Shown piece after piece: positions 1-8,326 of a DNA stretch of 64,000 nt. Position 1 is the first letter of the stretch; each line of letters starts with the position of its first letter. Under the pieces are notes generated by a model. The model was given only the letters and a program-made list of their open reading frames with translations. It searched no databases and was not told the origin of the DNA. The DNA is from Devosia salina (GTDB taxonomy: Bacteria > Pseudomonadota > Alphaproteobacteria > Rhizobiales > Devosiaceae), in the NCBI RefSeq assembly GCF_019504385.1, contig NZ_CP080590.1, positions 1,902,001 to 1,966,000 on the forward strand, in the 5' to 3' direction. A program made the translations under genes and the position numbers.

Positions 1-415
1 CGCCATTGTCCAGTTCGCGCGTCACCCACAGGGCCACCGATTCCGTGTCGGTCTGGGTCTGCGGCAGGTAACCGTCCTGCGCCAGGTCGGCCAGCAACTC
101 GCGGAAATTCTCGATGATGCCATTGTGGACAATGGCCACGCGCTCGGTGGCATGGGGATGAGCATTGGTCTCGGTCGGCGCGCCATGCGTCGCCCATCGC
201 GTGTGCCCGATGCCGATATGACCCTCGAGCGGCTCCATGCCCAGCTTGCTGGCAAGGTTTCCCAGCTTGCCCTCGGCGCGGCGCCGGGCAATGGCGCCAC
301 TTTCCAGCGTGGCGACGCCCGCGCTGTCATAGCCGCGATATTCGAGGCGCTTCAGCGCATCCACCAGGCGCCCGGCCACGGGAGCATCACCGACAATTCC
401 AACAATGCCGCACAT
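1..415 (-). CDS. glmS: Glutamine--fructose-6-phosphate aminotransferase, N-terminal part (cut by window edge)
   Basis: Makes glucosamine-6-phosphate from fructose-6-phosphate and glutamine, the entry step to UDP-GlcNAc for peptidoglycan and LPS. About 138 N-terminal codons are visible; the rest lies beyond the left edge. The product starts MCGIVGIVG, so Cys2 is available as the N-terminal nucleophile of the class II glutaminase domain. RGYDSAG and the HTRWATHG motif follow in the expected order. The ATG lies one base after the glmU stop (TAAGATG), so the two genes are almost certainly cotranscribed and translationally coupled. Identity is certain; completeness cannot be judged here. Confidence 0.96.
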   Translation of the reverse strand, partial: MCGIVGIVGDAPVAGRLVDALKRLEYRGYDSAGVATLESGAIARRRAEGKLGNLASKLGMEPLEGHIGIGHTRWATHGAPTETNAHPHATERVAIVHNGIIENFRELLADLAQDGYLPQTQTDTESVALWVTRELDNG

Positions 416-416
416 C

Positions 417-1769
417 TTACTTCCCCTTGGCTGCCTTCTTGGCGAGCGCGCGTTCCTTGAGCCTGGGCGCGTAGCCGGGCTTGTTCTGCTGGCGTGCGCG
501 TCCCAACGCCAGCGCATCGGCGGGCACGTCTTCGGTAATCACACTGCCCGAGGCGGTATAGGCGCCATCGCCAATCGTCACGGGTGCCACGAGCGAGGCA
601 TTGGACCCGATAAAGACATTGTCGCCGATGATCGTCTTGTCCTTGTTCACGCCATCATAATTGCAGGTGATGGTGCCCGCCCCGATATTGGTTTTCGAGC
701 CGATCTCCGCGTCCCCCAGATAGCTCAGGTGCCCCGCCTTTGTCCCGGCGCCAATTCGTGACTTCTTGACCTCGACGAAATTGCCCAGATGTACGTCCGG
801 CCCCAGTTCTGCGCCGCCCCGGATGCGGGCGAATGGGCCAATGCTGGCCCCCTCCCCGATCACGGCGTCCTCAATGTCGCAAAAGGCGCGGATCTCCACA
901 TTGTCGGCAATCGTGACGCCCGGCCCGAACACCACATTGGGAAAGATCGTCACATCCCGCCCGATCTCGGTGTCGAAGGAAAACCACACGCTGTCCGGGT
1001 CGCGCAACGTCACGCCCGCCTTCATGAAGTCCTCGCGGCGCACCGCCTGGAACAGCTTTTCGGCCCGCGCCAACTGGCTGCGATCATTGACGCCCATCAC
1101 ATCGTTTTCTGGCGCCACGCCATAGCCCACCTTCTTGCCCGCCGCGTTGGCGAGGCCCACAAGGTCGGTCAGATAGTACTCGCCCTGGGCGTTGTTTGTG
1201 TCGATGCGGTCTATCAGATCGCGGAACACCTCAGCACGGAACGCCAGGATACAGGCGTTGCAGAGCCCGATGGCGCGTTCGGCCTCGCTCGCATCCTTAT
1301 GCTCGCGGATGGCCAATAGCTGCTCGCCATCGGTGATGAAGCGCCCGTAGCCGGTGGGGTCCTTCGGCTCGAAGCCCAGGATTGCCACATCGAGCCCCGC
1401 ATCCAGCCGATCCAGCACGGCGCGGAAGTTCACCCCGCGCAGCAGGGGATGGTCGCCATAGACCACTGCTATATATCCCTGGTGGTCCTCGAAAAGCCCA
1501 CGCGCCTGGGCGGCGGCATGCCCGGTGCCCCGTGCCACAGCCTGCTCGAAATGCGCAACCTGGCTATCCAGAGCCGAGACGGCTTCACGGATCGCTGCAT
1601 GTCTGGGACCCGTCACCAGGGCGATCTTGCTCGAACCTGCCTCCCGCGCAGCGCGAGTCACGTGACCGATGATTGGCAGGCCTCCGACCGGATGCAGCAC
1701 TTTTGGCAGCGCGGACTTCATCCGCGTGCCTTCACCTGCTGCAAGAATGATCGAAAGCAGTTCTGCCAT
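417..1769 (-). CDS. glmU: Bifunctional N-acetylglucosamine-1-phosphate uridyltransferase / glucosamine-1-phosphate acetyltransferase
   Basis: Carries out the last two steps to UDP-GlcNAc: acetylation of glucosamine-1-phosphate, then UMP transfer. The N-terminal half has the nucleotidyltransferase signature LAAGEGTRMKSALPKVLH. The C-terminal half (from about residue 250) is a left-handed beta-helix with hexapeptide repeats and ends in a Lys/Ala-rich tail. The length of about 450 residues is normal. An in-frame GTG lies directly before the ATG; I chose the ATG because GGAG sits 6 nt upstream of it. It is followed without a gap by glmS, the partner enzyme of the same pathway. Confidence 0.97.
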   Translation of the reverse strand: MAELLSIILAAGEGTRMKSALPKVLHPVGGLPIIGHVTRAAREAGSSKIALVTGPRHAAIREAVSALDSQVAHFEQAVARGTGHAAAQARGLFEDHQGYIAVVYGDHPLLRGVNFRAVLDRLDAGLDVAILGFEPKDPTGYGRFITDGEQLLAIREHKDASEAERAIGLCNACILAFRAEVFRDLIDRIDTNNAQGEYYLTDLVGLANAAGKKVGYGVAPENDVMGVNDRSQLARAEKLFQAVRREDFMKAGVTLRDPDSVWFSFDTEIGRDVTIFPNVVFGPGVTIADNVEIRAFCDIEDAVIGEGASIGPFARIRGGAELGPDVHLGNFVEVKKSRIGAGTKAGHLSYLGDAEIGSKTNIGAGTITCNYDGVNKDKTIIGDNVFIGSNASLVAPVTIGDGAYTASGSVITEDVPADALALGRARQQNKPGYAPRLKERALAKKAAKGK

Positions 1770-1905
1770 CACGTTCTCCCGAGGCGCCGGTTTTCTCCCG
1801 GCATTTACACAAATTTATGGCAGCCAACAGTTGGCGAACCAATAACAAAGGGACCACTCTAGCCCCGATACGCCCGGCGATTCGGGCGTTTGAGAGGTTT
1901 CTCGC

Positions 1906-2703
1906 TTGGCTAAAGCATCCGAACAGTTCCGGCAATCGGACGTCACCATTTGGGGCATTGTGGCGCTGATCTGTGCTGGTCTTGCCGTGTTCGGCTCCAA
2001 CATATCGGTGCTCTTGCCCCAAAGTGTCATCGGCGGGCTGCACCAGCCCCGTGTTGCCGGCGCCTCCATCGAGACGCTGCGCCAGCAGGTCGCCGACCTG
2101 CGCGAGGAAACGACCCGCCTCAAGCGCGAGAACGAGTTGCTGGTCAGCCGCTTCTCCATGCAGGAGCGAAGCGGCAATGACGTTGTCCGGCGCGTAGGCG
2201 CGCTGGAAGTCACCGTGCCGCGCCTGATTGAATCTCTTCCGAACGGCACAGTGGTGGACCGGTCCAGCCTCACGGCGTCGATCGGGGCCAACGAAACGCT
2301 GACCTTCGATGCCGAGGGCGGTTCGGTGGCGGTCCGTCAGTCTGCTCTGCCAGAGGCTGCCCCGGCCCAGACCGGTGTGGACCAGCCCCTCCCCGCACCC
2401 GTGCAGACACAATACGCAATGGCCATGCCCAATGAGGATGCCTATGGCATCGCCGTCGGCGCGGCGGTGCCGTTCGAGCAGACCGCATCGCTCTGGAGCG
2501 ACCTGACCCTCAAGCTCGGCCCGCTGCTGTTCGGTCTCTCGCCCCTGGTGGTCGATGAAGCCAATGGAGATGACAAACGCATCGTGGTCGGGCCCATCGA
2601 GGAACTGGCCGAGGCGCGCGCCCTGTGCCAGCGTTTCGAGCGTGTTTCCATTGCCTGCATTCCCATGCCCTATACCGGCACGCCTCTGGACGTCTCCCCA
2701 TAG
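1906..2703 (+). CDS. Membrane-anchored protein with coiled coil and SPOR-like C-terminal domain
   Basis: A 265-residue protein of unknown role. One transmembrane segment lies near residues 14-36, so most of the protein is probably periplasmic. A charged heptad-like stretch around residues 54-85 (Leu/Arg/Glu rich) suggests a coiled coil. The last 80 residues, with the pattern YGIAVGAAVPFEQTASLW then VGPIEELAEARALCQRF, resemble the sporulation-related repeat (SPOR) fold that binds denuded peptidoglycan glycans. The start is a TTG preceded by GAGAGG at a workable distance; no better ATG exists at the N-terminus. It is divergent from glmU-glmS, which make cell-wall precursor. A septal or envelope role is inference. 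Confidence 0.75.
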   Translation: MAKASEQFRQSDVTIWGIVALICAGLAVFGSNISVLLPQSVIGGLHQPRVAGASIETLRQQVADLREETTRLKRENELLVSRFSMQERSGNDVVRRVGALEVTVPRLIESLPNGTVVDRSSLTASIGANETLTFDAEGGSVAVRQSALPEAAPAQTGVDQPLPAPVQTQYAMAMPNEDAYGIAVGAAVPFEQTASLWSDLTLKLGPLLFGLSPLVVDEANGDDKRIVVGPIEELAEARALCQRFERVSIACIPMPYTGTPLDVSP

Positions 2704-2759
2704 GTCCACCCCCCACGCAGCCCCCTGCCACAAAGCCGGGAGCGAGCGGTCAAATTCGG

Positions 2760-2787
2760 TTGACAGCCCGGCAAGTCCGGCTATGTT
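2760..2787 (+). promoter_or_regulatory. Sigma70-type promoter for tRNA-Lys
   Basis: TTGACA is followed after 16 bp by TATGTT. The predicted start is about 80 bp upstream of the mature tRNA, and no other gene lies between. Assignment rests on these hexamers and position only. Confidence 0.5.
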
Positions 2788-2873
2788 CCGCCGCGACGCC
2801 GCAGGGCGTTATCTGGAGCGTTTCCAGCAAAGACGGCAACGGCTTTGCGGTTCGGAAAAGCGACACGATTTAG

Positions 2874-2948
2874 GCGCCGGTAGCTCAGTGGTAGAGCATT
2901 CGACTTTTAATCGAATGGTCGAGGGTTCGACCCCCTCCCGGCGTACCA
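2874..2948 (+). tRNA. tRNA-Lys (anticodon TTT)
   Basis: A full cloverleaf can be drawn. The 7-bp acceptor stem GCGCCGG/CCGGCGT has one G-U pair, the D stem is GCTC/GAGC, and the anticodon stem TTCGA/TCGAA carries the loop CTTTTAA. The T stem is GAGGG/CCCTC with loop TTCGACC. CCA is encoded. The anticodon UUU reads Lys codons. Confidence 0.95.
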
Positions 2949-3037
2949 TTCTTTTCATTTCAGTTTCATCTGTTTGCCGCGACAGGGTCCCAATCTGCGG
3001 GGCACACTGTTGGTCCTCGCACTGTGCATCACCCACC

Positions 3038-3211
3038 ATGCCCCAGACCTGCATAGACCCCGATCCCTATGCCGAGCTCGATAATCGGGCCGACGCCTTC
3101 GAGCTGTCCGAGGAATTCCGCAAGCCCAGCCGCATTGCCCGCGCTGCCCGCCGGCAATTGCCGACCACCCAGACCCGCCTCTCCGGCCGGCCGTTCCGCA
3201 TTCCCGTTTGA
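3038..3211 (+). CDS. Small hypothetical protein (57 residues)
   Basis: A short frame that starts MPQTCIDPDPYAELD and ends in a basic tail with several Arg residues (RIARAARRQL). It has no recognised domain, membrane segment or signal peptide. No clear ribosome binding site precedes the ATG, which lowers confidence. It sits between tRNA-Lys and a membrane protein gene on the same strand; the next ATG is 55 bp after its stop. Acidic N-terminus and basic C-terminus make it a plausible real small protein, but coding potential would have to be shown by conservation. Confidence 0.4.
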   Translation: MPQTCIDPDPYAELDNRADAFELSEEFRKPSRIARAARRQLPTTQTRLSGRPFRIPV

Positions 3212-3266
3212 GAATCAGCGCGGTGCCGTACTATCGGCACTCATCTGGCTTCACCGGGGGAACAAC

Positions 3267-3794
3267 ATGTCTCAGGAGACGACCGACCTGCTCAAGGTCC
3301 TGGCGGTCACGCTGCTGGTCTTCGCCGCCAGCACGCTCGTCATGCTCTACGGCATTCTCCTGCTCGCCCAATATGGCGCAAACTTGCCCATGGTCGGTTC
3401 GGTGCCGCTGAACGCGCCCCCCGAACTCGTGCCGATCCTTGCCGGCAGCGGCGTCTTTGCGACCCTGGCCGCGGTCCATGTGACGGCCACCGGACTCGGC
3501 CTGCTGCTCACCAGCAACACTATCGACATGGCCCTGCTGATCACCGCCAAGGCGGTCACCGTGGTCATTATGGCCCTGCTCGGCTTTGCCGGCGGCCATA
3601 TGGTGTTCCTTCAGCTCACCGAGAACACGCCGCTCAACCTCAATCCATTGCTGCCGGCGCTGATCGGAGTGATCGGATTCCTGGTTCTCTCCACAGTCCT
3701 CAGCGTCCCGGCCCTGCGCCGGCTGGGCAATCTGCGCTACGCCGTCGGCATCGGCCTCGTCGTTCTGGGGCCACTGCTGCTGGTCTGGCTCTAG
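3267..3794 (+). CDS. Hypothetical multi-pass inner-membrane protein
   Basis: A 175-residue protein dominated by hydrophobic segments at about residues 10-32, 57-80, 83-110, 128-150 and 157-175. That suggests four or five membrane spans with short loops. No transport or enzymatic signature is visible and I do not recognise the family. The ATG follows GGGGG at 7-10 nt. It converges with the methionine aminopeptidase gene, leaving only 8 bp between the stops, so it is probably a single-gene unit or is read with the small frame upstream. Confidence 0.7.
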   Translation: MSQETTDLLKVLAVTLLVFAASTLVMLYGILLLAQYGANLPMVGSVPLNAPPELVPILAGSGVFATLAAVHVTATGLGLLLTSNTIDMALLITAKAVTVVIMALLGFAGGHMVFLQLTENTPLNLNPLLPALIGVIGFLVLSTVLSVPALRRLGNLRYAVGIGLVVLGPLLLVWL

Positions 3795-3802
3795 TCTTCG
3801 AG

Positions 3803-4558
3803 TCAACCGGCCAGCGTCACCACCACCGCGCCGCGGGGCGTGGCCACGATCGTATGTTCATATTGGACGCAGGGCGCCAGCGGCTCTGCCGTCAGCGTCC
3901 ACTCGTCATCCTCATACATCTGCTCTGCCATCTGGCCGCCCAATGACAGGAATGGCTCGATGGTGAATACCAGGCCATTGCCGATCTTGCGCCGCTCCGA
4001 CCGGTCCGGCCAGGTCGGGATTTCGCCCGGGTCGTCATGCAGGCTATCCCCCACGCCATGGCTGGCAAGATTGCGGATCAGCGTATAGCCGCCCTTCTTG
4101 GCGACCTTGCCGATGGCACTGCCGATATCGGCCAGCGGCGCCCCGGCCTTGACCGCATTGATCCCGGCCCACATGGCTTTCTTGCCGTCACGGCAGAGAT
4201 TTTCCAGCCGACGGTCGCCCTTGCCCAGGATGTAGGATGCGCCGCAATCGGCAAACACCCCATCCTTGACCGCCGACACATCGATATTGACCAGATCACC
4301 GGCGCGCAGCACCCGGTCGCCCGGAATACCATGCGCGATCTCCTCATTGACCGAAATGCAGGTCGCTCCGGGAAACTCATAGGTAACCACCGGTGCCGAG
4401 AGCGCGCCATGCTCGGCCAGGAACTTCGCACCGATCGCGTCCAGTTCCAGCGTCGTCATACCCGGTTGCATGGCCGTCGCCATGGCCTCGCGAGCCATGG
4501 CACAGATTCGACCGATTGCCTTGAGCTTGTCGAGTTGCTCGTCCGTCGTAATGATCAA
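3803..4558 (-). CDS. map: Type I methionine aminopeptidase
   Basis: Removes the initiator methionine from nascent proteins; a dinuclear metal enzyme of the pita-bread fold. All ligands expected from the E. coli enzyme are visible: His76 in EEIAHGIP, Asp93 in NIDVS, Asp104 in FADCG, His167 in SHGVGDSLH, Glu201 in FTIEPF and Glu234 in YEHTIV. The usual GHGIGxxFH motif reads SHGVGDSLH here, which suggests a divergent paralogue rather than the standard copy. It starts at a TTG three bases after the pgi stop, with AAGG from the end of pgi as ribosome binding site, so it is the last gene of the pgi transcript. Confidence 0.9.
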   Translation of the reverse strand: MIITTDEQLDKLKAIGRICAMAREAMATAMQPGMTTLELDAIGAKFLAEHGALSAPVVTYEFPGATCISVNEEIAHGIPGDRVLRAGDLVNIDVSAVKDGVFADCGASYILGKGDRRLENLCRDGKKAMWAGINAVKAGAPLADIGSAIGKVAKKGGYTLIRNLASHGVGDSLHDDPGEIPTWPDRSERRKIGNGLVFTIEPFLSLGGQMAEQMYEDDEWTLTAEPLAPCVQYEHTIVATPRGAVVVTLAG

Positions 4559-4561
4559 GCG

Positions 4562-6193
4562 TCAGGCCTTGTTGGCGAGGTAATAGCCAAGCAGGCCCTG
4601 TGTGGAGGCATCATGCCCCGCCCCGCTCTCTTCGCCCTTGACCTTGGGCAGCAGCGCCTTGGCCAGTTGCTTGCCCAGTTCCACGCCCCACTGGTCGTAG
4701 GAATTGACGTTCCAAATCACGCCCTGCACGAACACCTTGTGCTCATAGAGCGCGATCAGCGAGCCCAGCACTTCCGGCGTCAGCTGCTTGTAGAACAGCG
4801 TATTGGACGGGCGATTGCCCGGAAACACCTTGTGCGGCGCCAATGCCTTGATCTGCTCCTTGGCCATGCCCTGAGCCTTGAGCTCGGCCACGACCTCGTC
4901 CTTGGTTTTGCCCAGCATCAGCGCCTCGGACTGCGCCAGCACATTGGCCACCAGCTTGTCGTGATGCGGCGGCAGGTTTTCATGCGGCCGCGCGGCGATC
5001 AGGAAGTCGCAGGGAATGACGTCGGTACCCTGGTGAATGAGCTGATAGAAGGCATGCTGACCATTGGTGCCGGGTTCGCCCCAGACAATCGGACCAGTCG
5101 GCCAATCCACCTTCTTGCCGTCGAGCGTGACGGACTTGCCATTCGATTCCATGTCCTGCTGCTGCAGATAGGCGGCGAAGCGGGAGAGGCGCTGGTCATA
5201 GGGCAGCACGGCATGGGTCGAAAAGCCCCAGGCATTGCGATACCACACGCCGATCAACGCCATGATCACCGGCAGATTGCGCTCCAGTGGCGTTTCGAGG
5301 AAGTGCCGGTCCATGGCATCGGCGCCAGCCAGGAATTTTGCGAAATTGTCGTAGCCGACTGCCATGGCAATGGGCAGGCCGATGGCCGACCAAACCGAAT
5401 AGCGCCCACCAACCCAATCCCAGAAGCCGAAAATCCGATCTTCGCGGATACCGAACTTGGCGCAGGCCTCAAGATTGGTCGAGACAGCTGCAAAATGGTT
5501 CGGTACGGCCTCCTCCCCCAGCGCGTCGGCAATCCACTTCCGCGCCGAATTGGCATTGGTCATGGTCTCGTCGGTGGTGAAGGTCTTCGACGCAACGATG
5601 AACAGCGTCTTTTTCGGGTCGAGACGCTTGAGCACGTCATGGATATGCGCGCCGTCAACATTGGAGACATAGTGTGCGCGCAGATCGGCGCGGGTATAGG
5701 GCTCCAACGCCAGCGTCACCATGGCCGGGCCGAGGTCCGAACCGCCAATGCCGATATTGACCACATCGGTGAACTGTTCGCCGCCATGGCCACGGATTTC
5801 GCCACTGCGTACTGCGTTGGTATAGGCCTCAATAGCCTTGAGGACACCGCGAACGTCCGGCATTACGTCCTTGCCATCGACCGTGATCGGCATCTCGCCC
5901 TGATAGCGCAGCGCCATGTGCATGACCGCGCGATCTTCGGTGATGTTGATGTGCTCGCCCTCGCACATCTGGGTCCGCCGCTCCTCGATGCCGGCCGCGC
6001 GTGCCAGCTCGAACAGGGCCGCCATGACCTCTTCGTCGATCCGGTTCTTCGAATAGTCCAGCAGAATGTCGGCGCCGGTTGCCGAGAACCGCTGGAACCG
6101 GTTGGGATCTGCGGCAAACATTTCGCGCATGTTGGTCTCGGCAATGCGCTTGCGCTGCTTGCCCAGCGCGTTGAAGCCTGCGTCCTTGGCCAT
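4562..6193 (-). CDS. pgi: Glucose-6-phosphate isomerase
   Basis: Interconverts glucose-6-phosphate and fructose-6-phosphate in the cytoplasm. At 543 residues it has the normal length for the bacterial long form. Both family signatures are present: DWVGGRYSVWSAIGLP in the middle and WGVELGKQLAK near the C-terminus. I chose the ATG at MAKDAGFN because AGGGA lies 7 nt upstream; a GTG five codons earlier would overlap the end of tgt and would swallow that ribosome binding site. It lies just downstream of tgt and upstream of map on the same strand. Confidence 0.97.
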   Translation of the reverse strand: MAKDAGFNALGKQRKRIAETNMREMFAADPNRFQRFSATGADILLDYSKNRIDEEVMAALFELARAAGIEERRTQMCEGEHINITEDRAVMHMALRYQGEMPITVDGKDVMPDVRGVLKAIEAYTNAVRSGEIRGHGGEQFTDVVNIGIGGSDLGPAMVTLALEPYTRADLRAHYVSNVDGAHIHDVLKRLDPKKTLFIVASKTFTTDETMTNANSARKWIADALGEEAVPNHFAAVSTNLEACAKFGIREDRIFGFWDWVGGRYSVWSAIGLPIAMAVGYDNFAKFLAGADAMDRHFLETPLERNLPVIMALIGVWYRNAWGFSTHAVLPYDQRLSRFAAYLQQQDMESNGKSVTLDGKKVDWPTGPIVWGEPGTNGQHAFYQLIHQGTDVIPCDFLIAARPHENLPPHHDKLVANVLAQSEALMLGKTKDEVVAELKAQGMAKEQIKALAPHKVFPGNRPSNTLFYKQLTPEVLGSLIALYEHKVFVQGVIWNVNSYDQWGVELGKQLAKALLPKVKGEESGAGHDASTQGLLGYYLANKA

Positions 6194-6204
6194 TCGTCGT
6201 TCCC

Positions 6205-7332
6205 TCACAAAACCGGCAGGTCGCCGGCGGCCCAGGCCGCCCGCGTCTCTGCTGCGAAATCATTCATCCGCCCATCAACTATGGCCGCCCGCGCCCCCGC
6301 GGTCAGTTCCTGATAATAGGCCAGGTTGATCTGCGATAGCACCATGGCGCCCAAAATCTCTTCCGTCCGCACCAGATGGTGGAGATAGGCGCGGCTCCAG
6401 CGGCGGCAATTGGGGTTGGGCGAAGCCTCGTCCAGCGGACGATGATCGTCCTTATGCCGCGCATTCTTCAGGTTGATGACACCGAACCGCGTATAGGCAT
6501 GGCCATGGCGGCCGGCGCGGGTCGGATGCACGCAGTCGAACATGTCCACGCCCCGCTCGATGCCACCCAGGATATCGTCCGGCTTGCCCACGCCCATCAG
6601 ATAGCGCGGCCGATCGGTCGGCAGTTCCGGCGTGATCTCGGAGAGCACCCTGAACATCACATCCTGCGGCTCGCCCACGGCCAATCCACCAACGGCGTAG
6701 CCGTCAAAGCCGATGCTCTTCAGGCCAGCCGCAGAACGCCCGCGCAGCTCCGCGTCATCGCCGCCCTGCACGATGCCGAAAAGGGCCCGGTTCTGCTGAT
6801 TGTTGAACGCCGCCTTGGAACGGTCCGCCCAGCGGATCGAGAGCTCCATGGCCCGTTCCATCTCCTTGCGCTCGGCCGGCAAGGCGATGCATTCGTCGAG
6901 CTGCATAATGATGTCGCTGTCGAGCAGCGTCTGGATTTCGATGGAGCGCTCCGGCGTCAGTTCGTGCGTCGAACCATCGATATGCGACTTGAAGGTCACG
7001 CCCTTTTCGGTGAGCTTGCGCAGCTTGGCCAGCGACATGACCTGGAACCCGCCGCTATCGGTCAGGATCGGCCGCTGCCAGTCCATGAAATCGTGCAACC
7101 CGCCCAGCGAGGCCACGCGCTCCGCACCCGGCCGCAGCATCAGGTGGTACGTATTGCCCAGCAGAATATCCGCGCCTGTCTCGCGCACCTGCTCGGGATA
7201 CATGGCCTTGACCGTGCCGGCTGTCCCCACCGGCATGAAGGCGGGCGTATTGATCTCGCCGCGCGGCGTATCGATACGGCCGCACCGGGCCGCACCATCC
7301 GTGGCGATGAGGGAGAAGTTGACCTGTTTCAT
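6205..7332 (-). CDS. tgt: Queuine/preQ1 tRNA-guanine transglycosylase with degenerate zinc site
   Basis: Exchanges G34 of GUN-anticodon tRNAs for preQ1, the step before QueA (also in this cluster). The start MKQVNFSLIATDG gives 375 residues, the normal length. Active-site features are intact: Asp92 in TDSGGFQ, GIVQGG at 186-191 and the nucleophile Asp266 in MFDC. The structural zinc site is not. Aligned with E. coli Cys302, Cys304, Cys307 and His333, this protein has Ser304, Asn306, Cys309 and Ile335. The neighbouring PTR motif reads HPTRAGRHG. The fold may be held without zinc; fold and catalysis are otherwise convincing. Confidence 0.95.
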   Translation of the reverse strand: MKQVNFSLIATDGAARCGRIDTPRGEINTPAFMPVGTAGTVKAMYPEQVRETGADILLGNTYHLMLRPGAERVASLGGLHDFMDWQRPILTDSGGFQVMSLAKLRKLTEKGVTFKSHIDGSTHELTPERSIEIQTLLDSDIIMQLDECIALPAERKEMERAMELSIRWADRSKAAFNNQQNRALFGIVQGGDDAELRGRSAAGLKSIGFDGYAVGGLAVGEPQDVMFRVLSEITPELPTDRPRYLMGVGKPDDILGGIERGVDMFDCVHPTRAGRHGHAYTRFGVINLKNARHKDDHRPLDEASPNPNCRRWSRAYLHHLVRTEEILGAMVLSQINLAYYQELTAGARAAIVDGRMNDFAAETRAAWAAGDLPVL

Positions 7333-7385
7333 AGCGCGGGTTCTAGCCGTTTGATGGAAACCCCACAACGGTCGGCGAACCAAAT

Positions 7386-8264
7386 CTAAGCCGTATCAAA
7401 ACGGCCTTTCAGTTCCTCCCAGAGATCGGGCCTCATAGCAGCATATACTCCAGCAGCGATTTCAGCACAGTATTCCGCCAATCTCACAGGCATGCCAAAC
7501 CCAACTTGTCGCTCAAAGTGCGCTATTACGCAAAGGAGGAAAACATCCGATATCGAGAGCTTATCATCTGGATGACTCTCATTATCTTTGGCGAAATTCT
7601 TACTGCAGTTCCGAACCGAATCTAAGAATGTAGGGTTCATTTCATTCTCACGCACGAGGTCGATCGACTTCAGAAGGTCAAAGGCGATTAAACTCTTTTC
7701 GCGCGAAAGATGTCGCTGCCTCCTAGCCGTTCCCGCACCAGAAAATGCCCTTTCGGTTCGCAATGCTTCATCGTACCAATTCAAATTGCGCTGATAGTAA
7801 TCTGCGCGACACTCCCATATGAACTTTGCGGCAGTATCGCGATCAAAAAGATGCGATTTATCAAATTTTATAGTTATACTATTATGATTTGTAGTGGATA
7901 AATCCCACAACGAAAATTTTCTTCGCGGACAAAAAGAATATATTGAACTCGTAACATCATCAAATACACAAACTAACACAGGCTGATAATGACTTGCCCA
8001 CCTCAGAAGGTGGCCGGTTTCGGCGCGAAAGCTATACATTCCGTCGCGCCCGAGTCTAAGGCGCGTGCCCTTTACTTGAACGAGAATTCCGAAACTGTCG
8101 GCAACTCCCCGAAGTTGACTTTGAACAATTAAATCCTCGCCAAAATCGTTCCGGATCACCTCTGCGACCGCGCCGGCGAGGTTCAACACCCTGGATACGG
8201 CCAAGACAGCCCTTTGGGCTAATAGGGCTGTCGGCAGAAGATTAGACAATTTCTTTCCATTCAC
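7386..8264 (-). CDS. DUF4365-type (PD-(D/E)XK-like) protein, probably horizontally acquired
   Basis: A 292-residue protein. Residues about 20-115 match the DUF4365 pattern: GEDLIVQ with Asp44, then QVKGT with Gln63 and Lys65, then a stretch SHYQPVLVCVFDD. This resembles the D...QxK core of restriction-endonuclease-like folds. The C-terminal 170 residues are unrecognised and rich in Arg, Asn and aromatics. The gene is clearly richer in A and T than everything around it and breaks the conserved queA-tgt run. The first codon is GTG with no good ribosome binding site, so the true start is uncertain. DUF4365 domains often occur in defence or mobile contexts; a nuclease role here is inference. Confidence 0.75.
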   Translation of the reverse strand: MNGKKLSNLLPTALLAQRAVLAVSRVLNLAGAVAEVIRNDFGEDLIVQSQLRGVADSFGILVQVKGTRLRLGRDGMYSFRAETGHLLRWASHYQPVLVCVFDDVTSSIYSFCPRRKFSLWDLSTTNHNSITIKFDKSHLFDRDTAAKFIWECRADYYQRNLNWYDEALRTERAFSGAGTARRQRHLSREKSLIAFDLLKSIDLVRENEMNPTFLDSVRNCSKNFAKDNESHPDDKLSISDVFLLCVIAHFERQVGFGMPVRLAEYCAEIAAGVYAAMRPDLWEELKGRFDTA

Positions 8265-8326
8265 TGGGCCAACTGGAAGGCAATTATGCTGCCACGATTA
8301 ATTGATGAGCAAGAACTTTACGCCAG

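Noticed and set aside
3803..4558. Methionine aminopeptidase as a degenerate enzyme because of SHGVGDSLH
   Set aside because: All five metal ligands and both active-site His are present, so activity is expected; only the surrounding motif is divergent.
4037..6313. Long frame opposite pgi
   Set aside because: Shadow of pgi and its neighbours; no recognisable protein.
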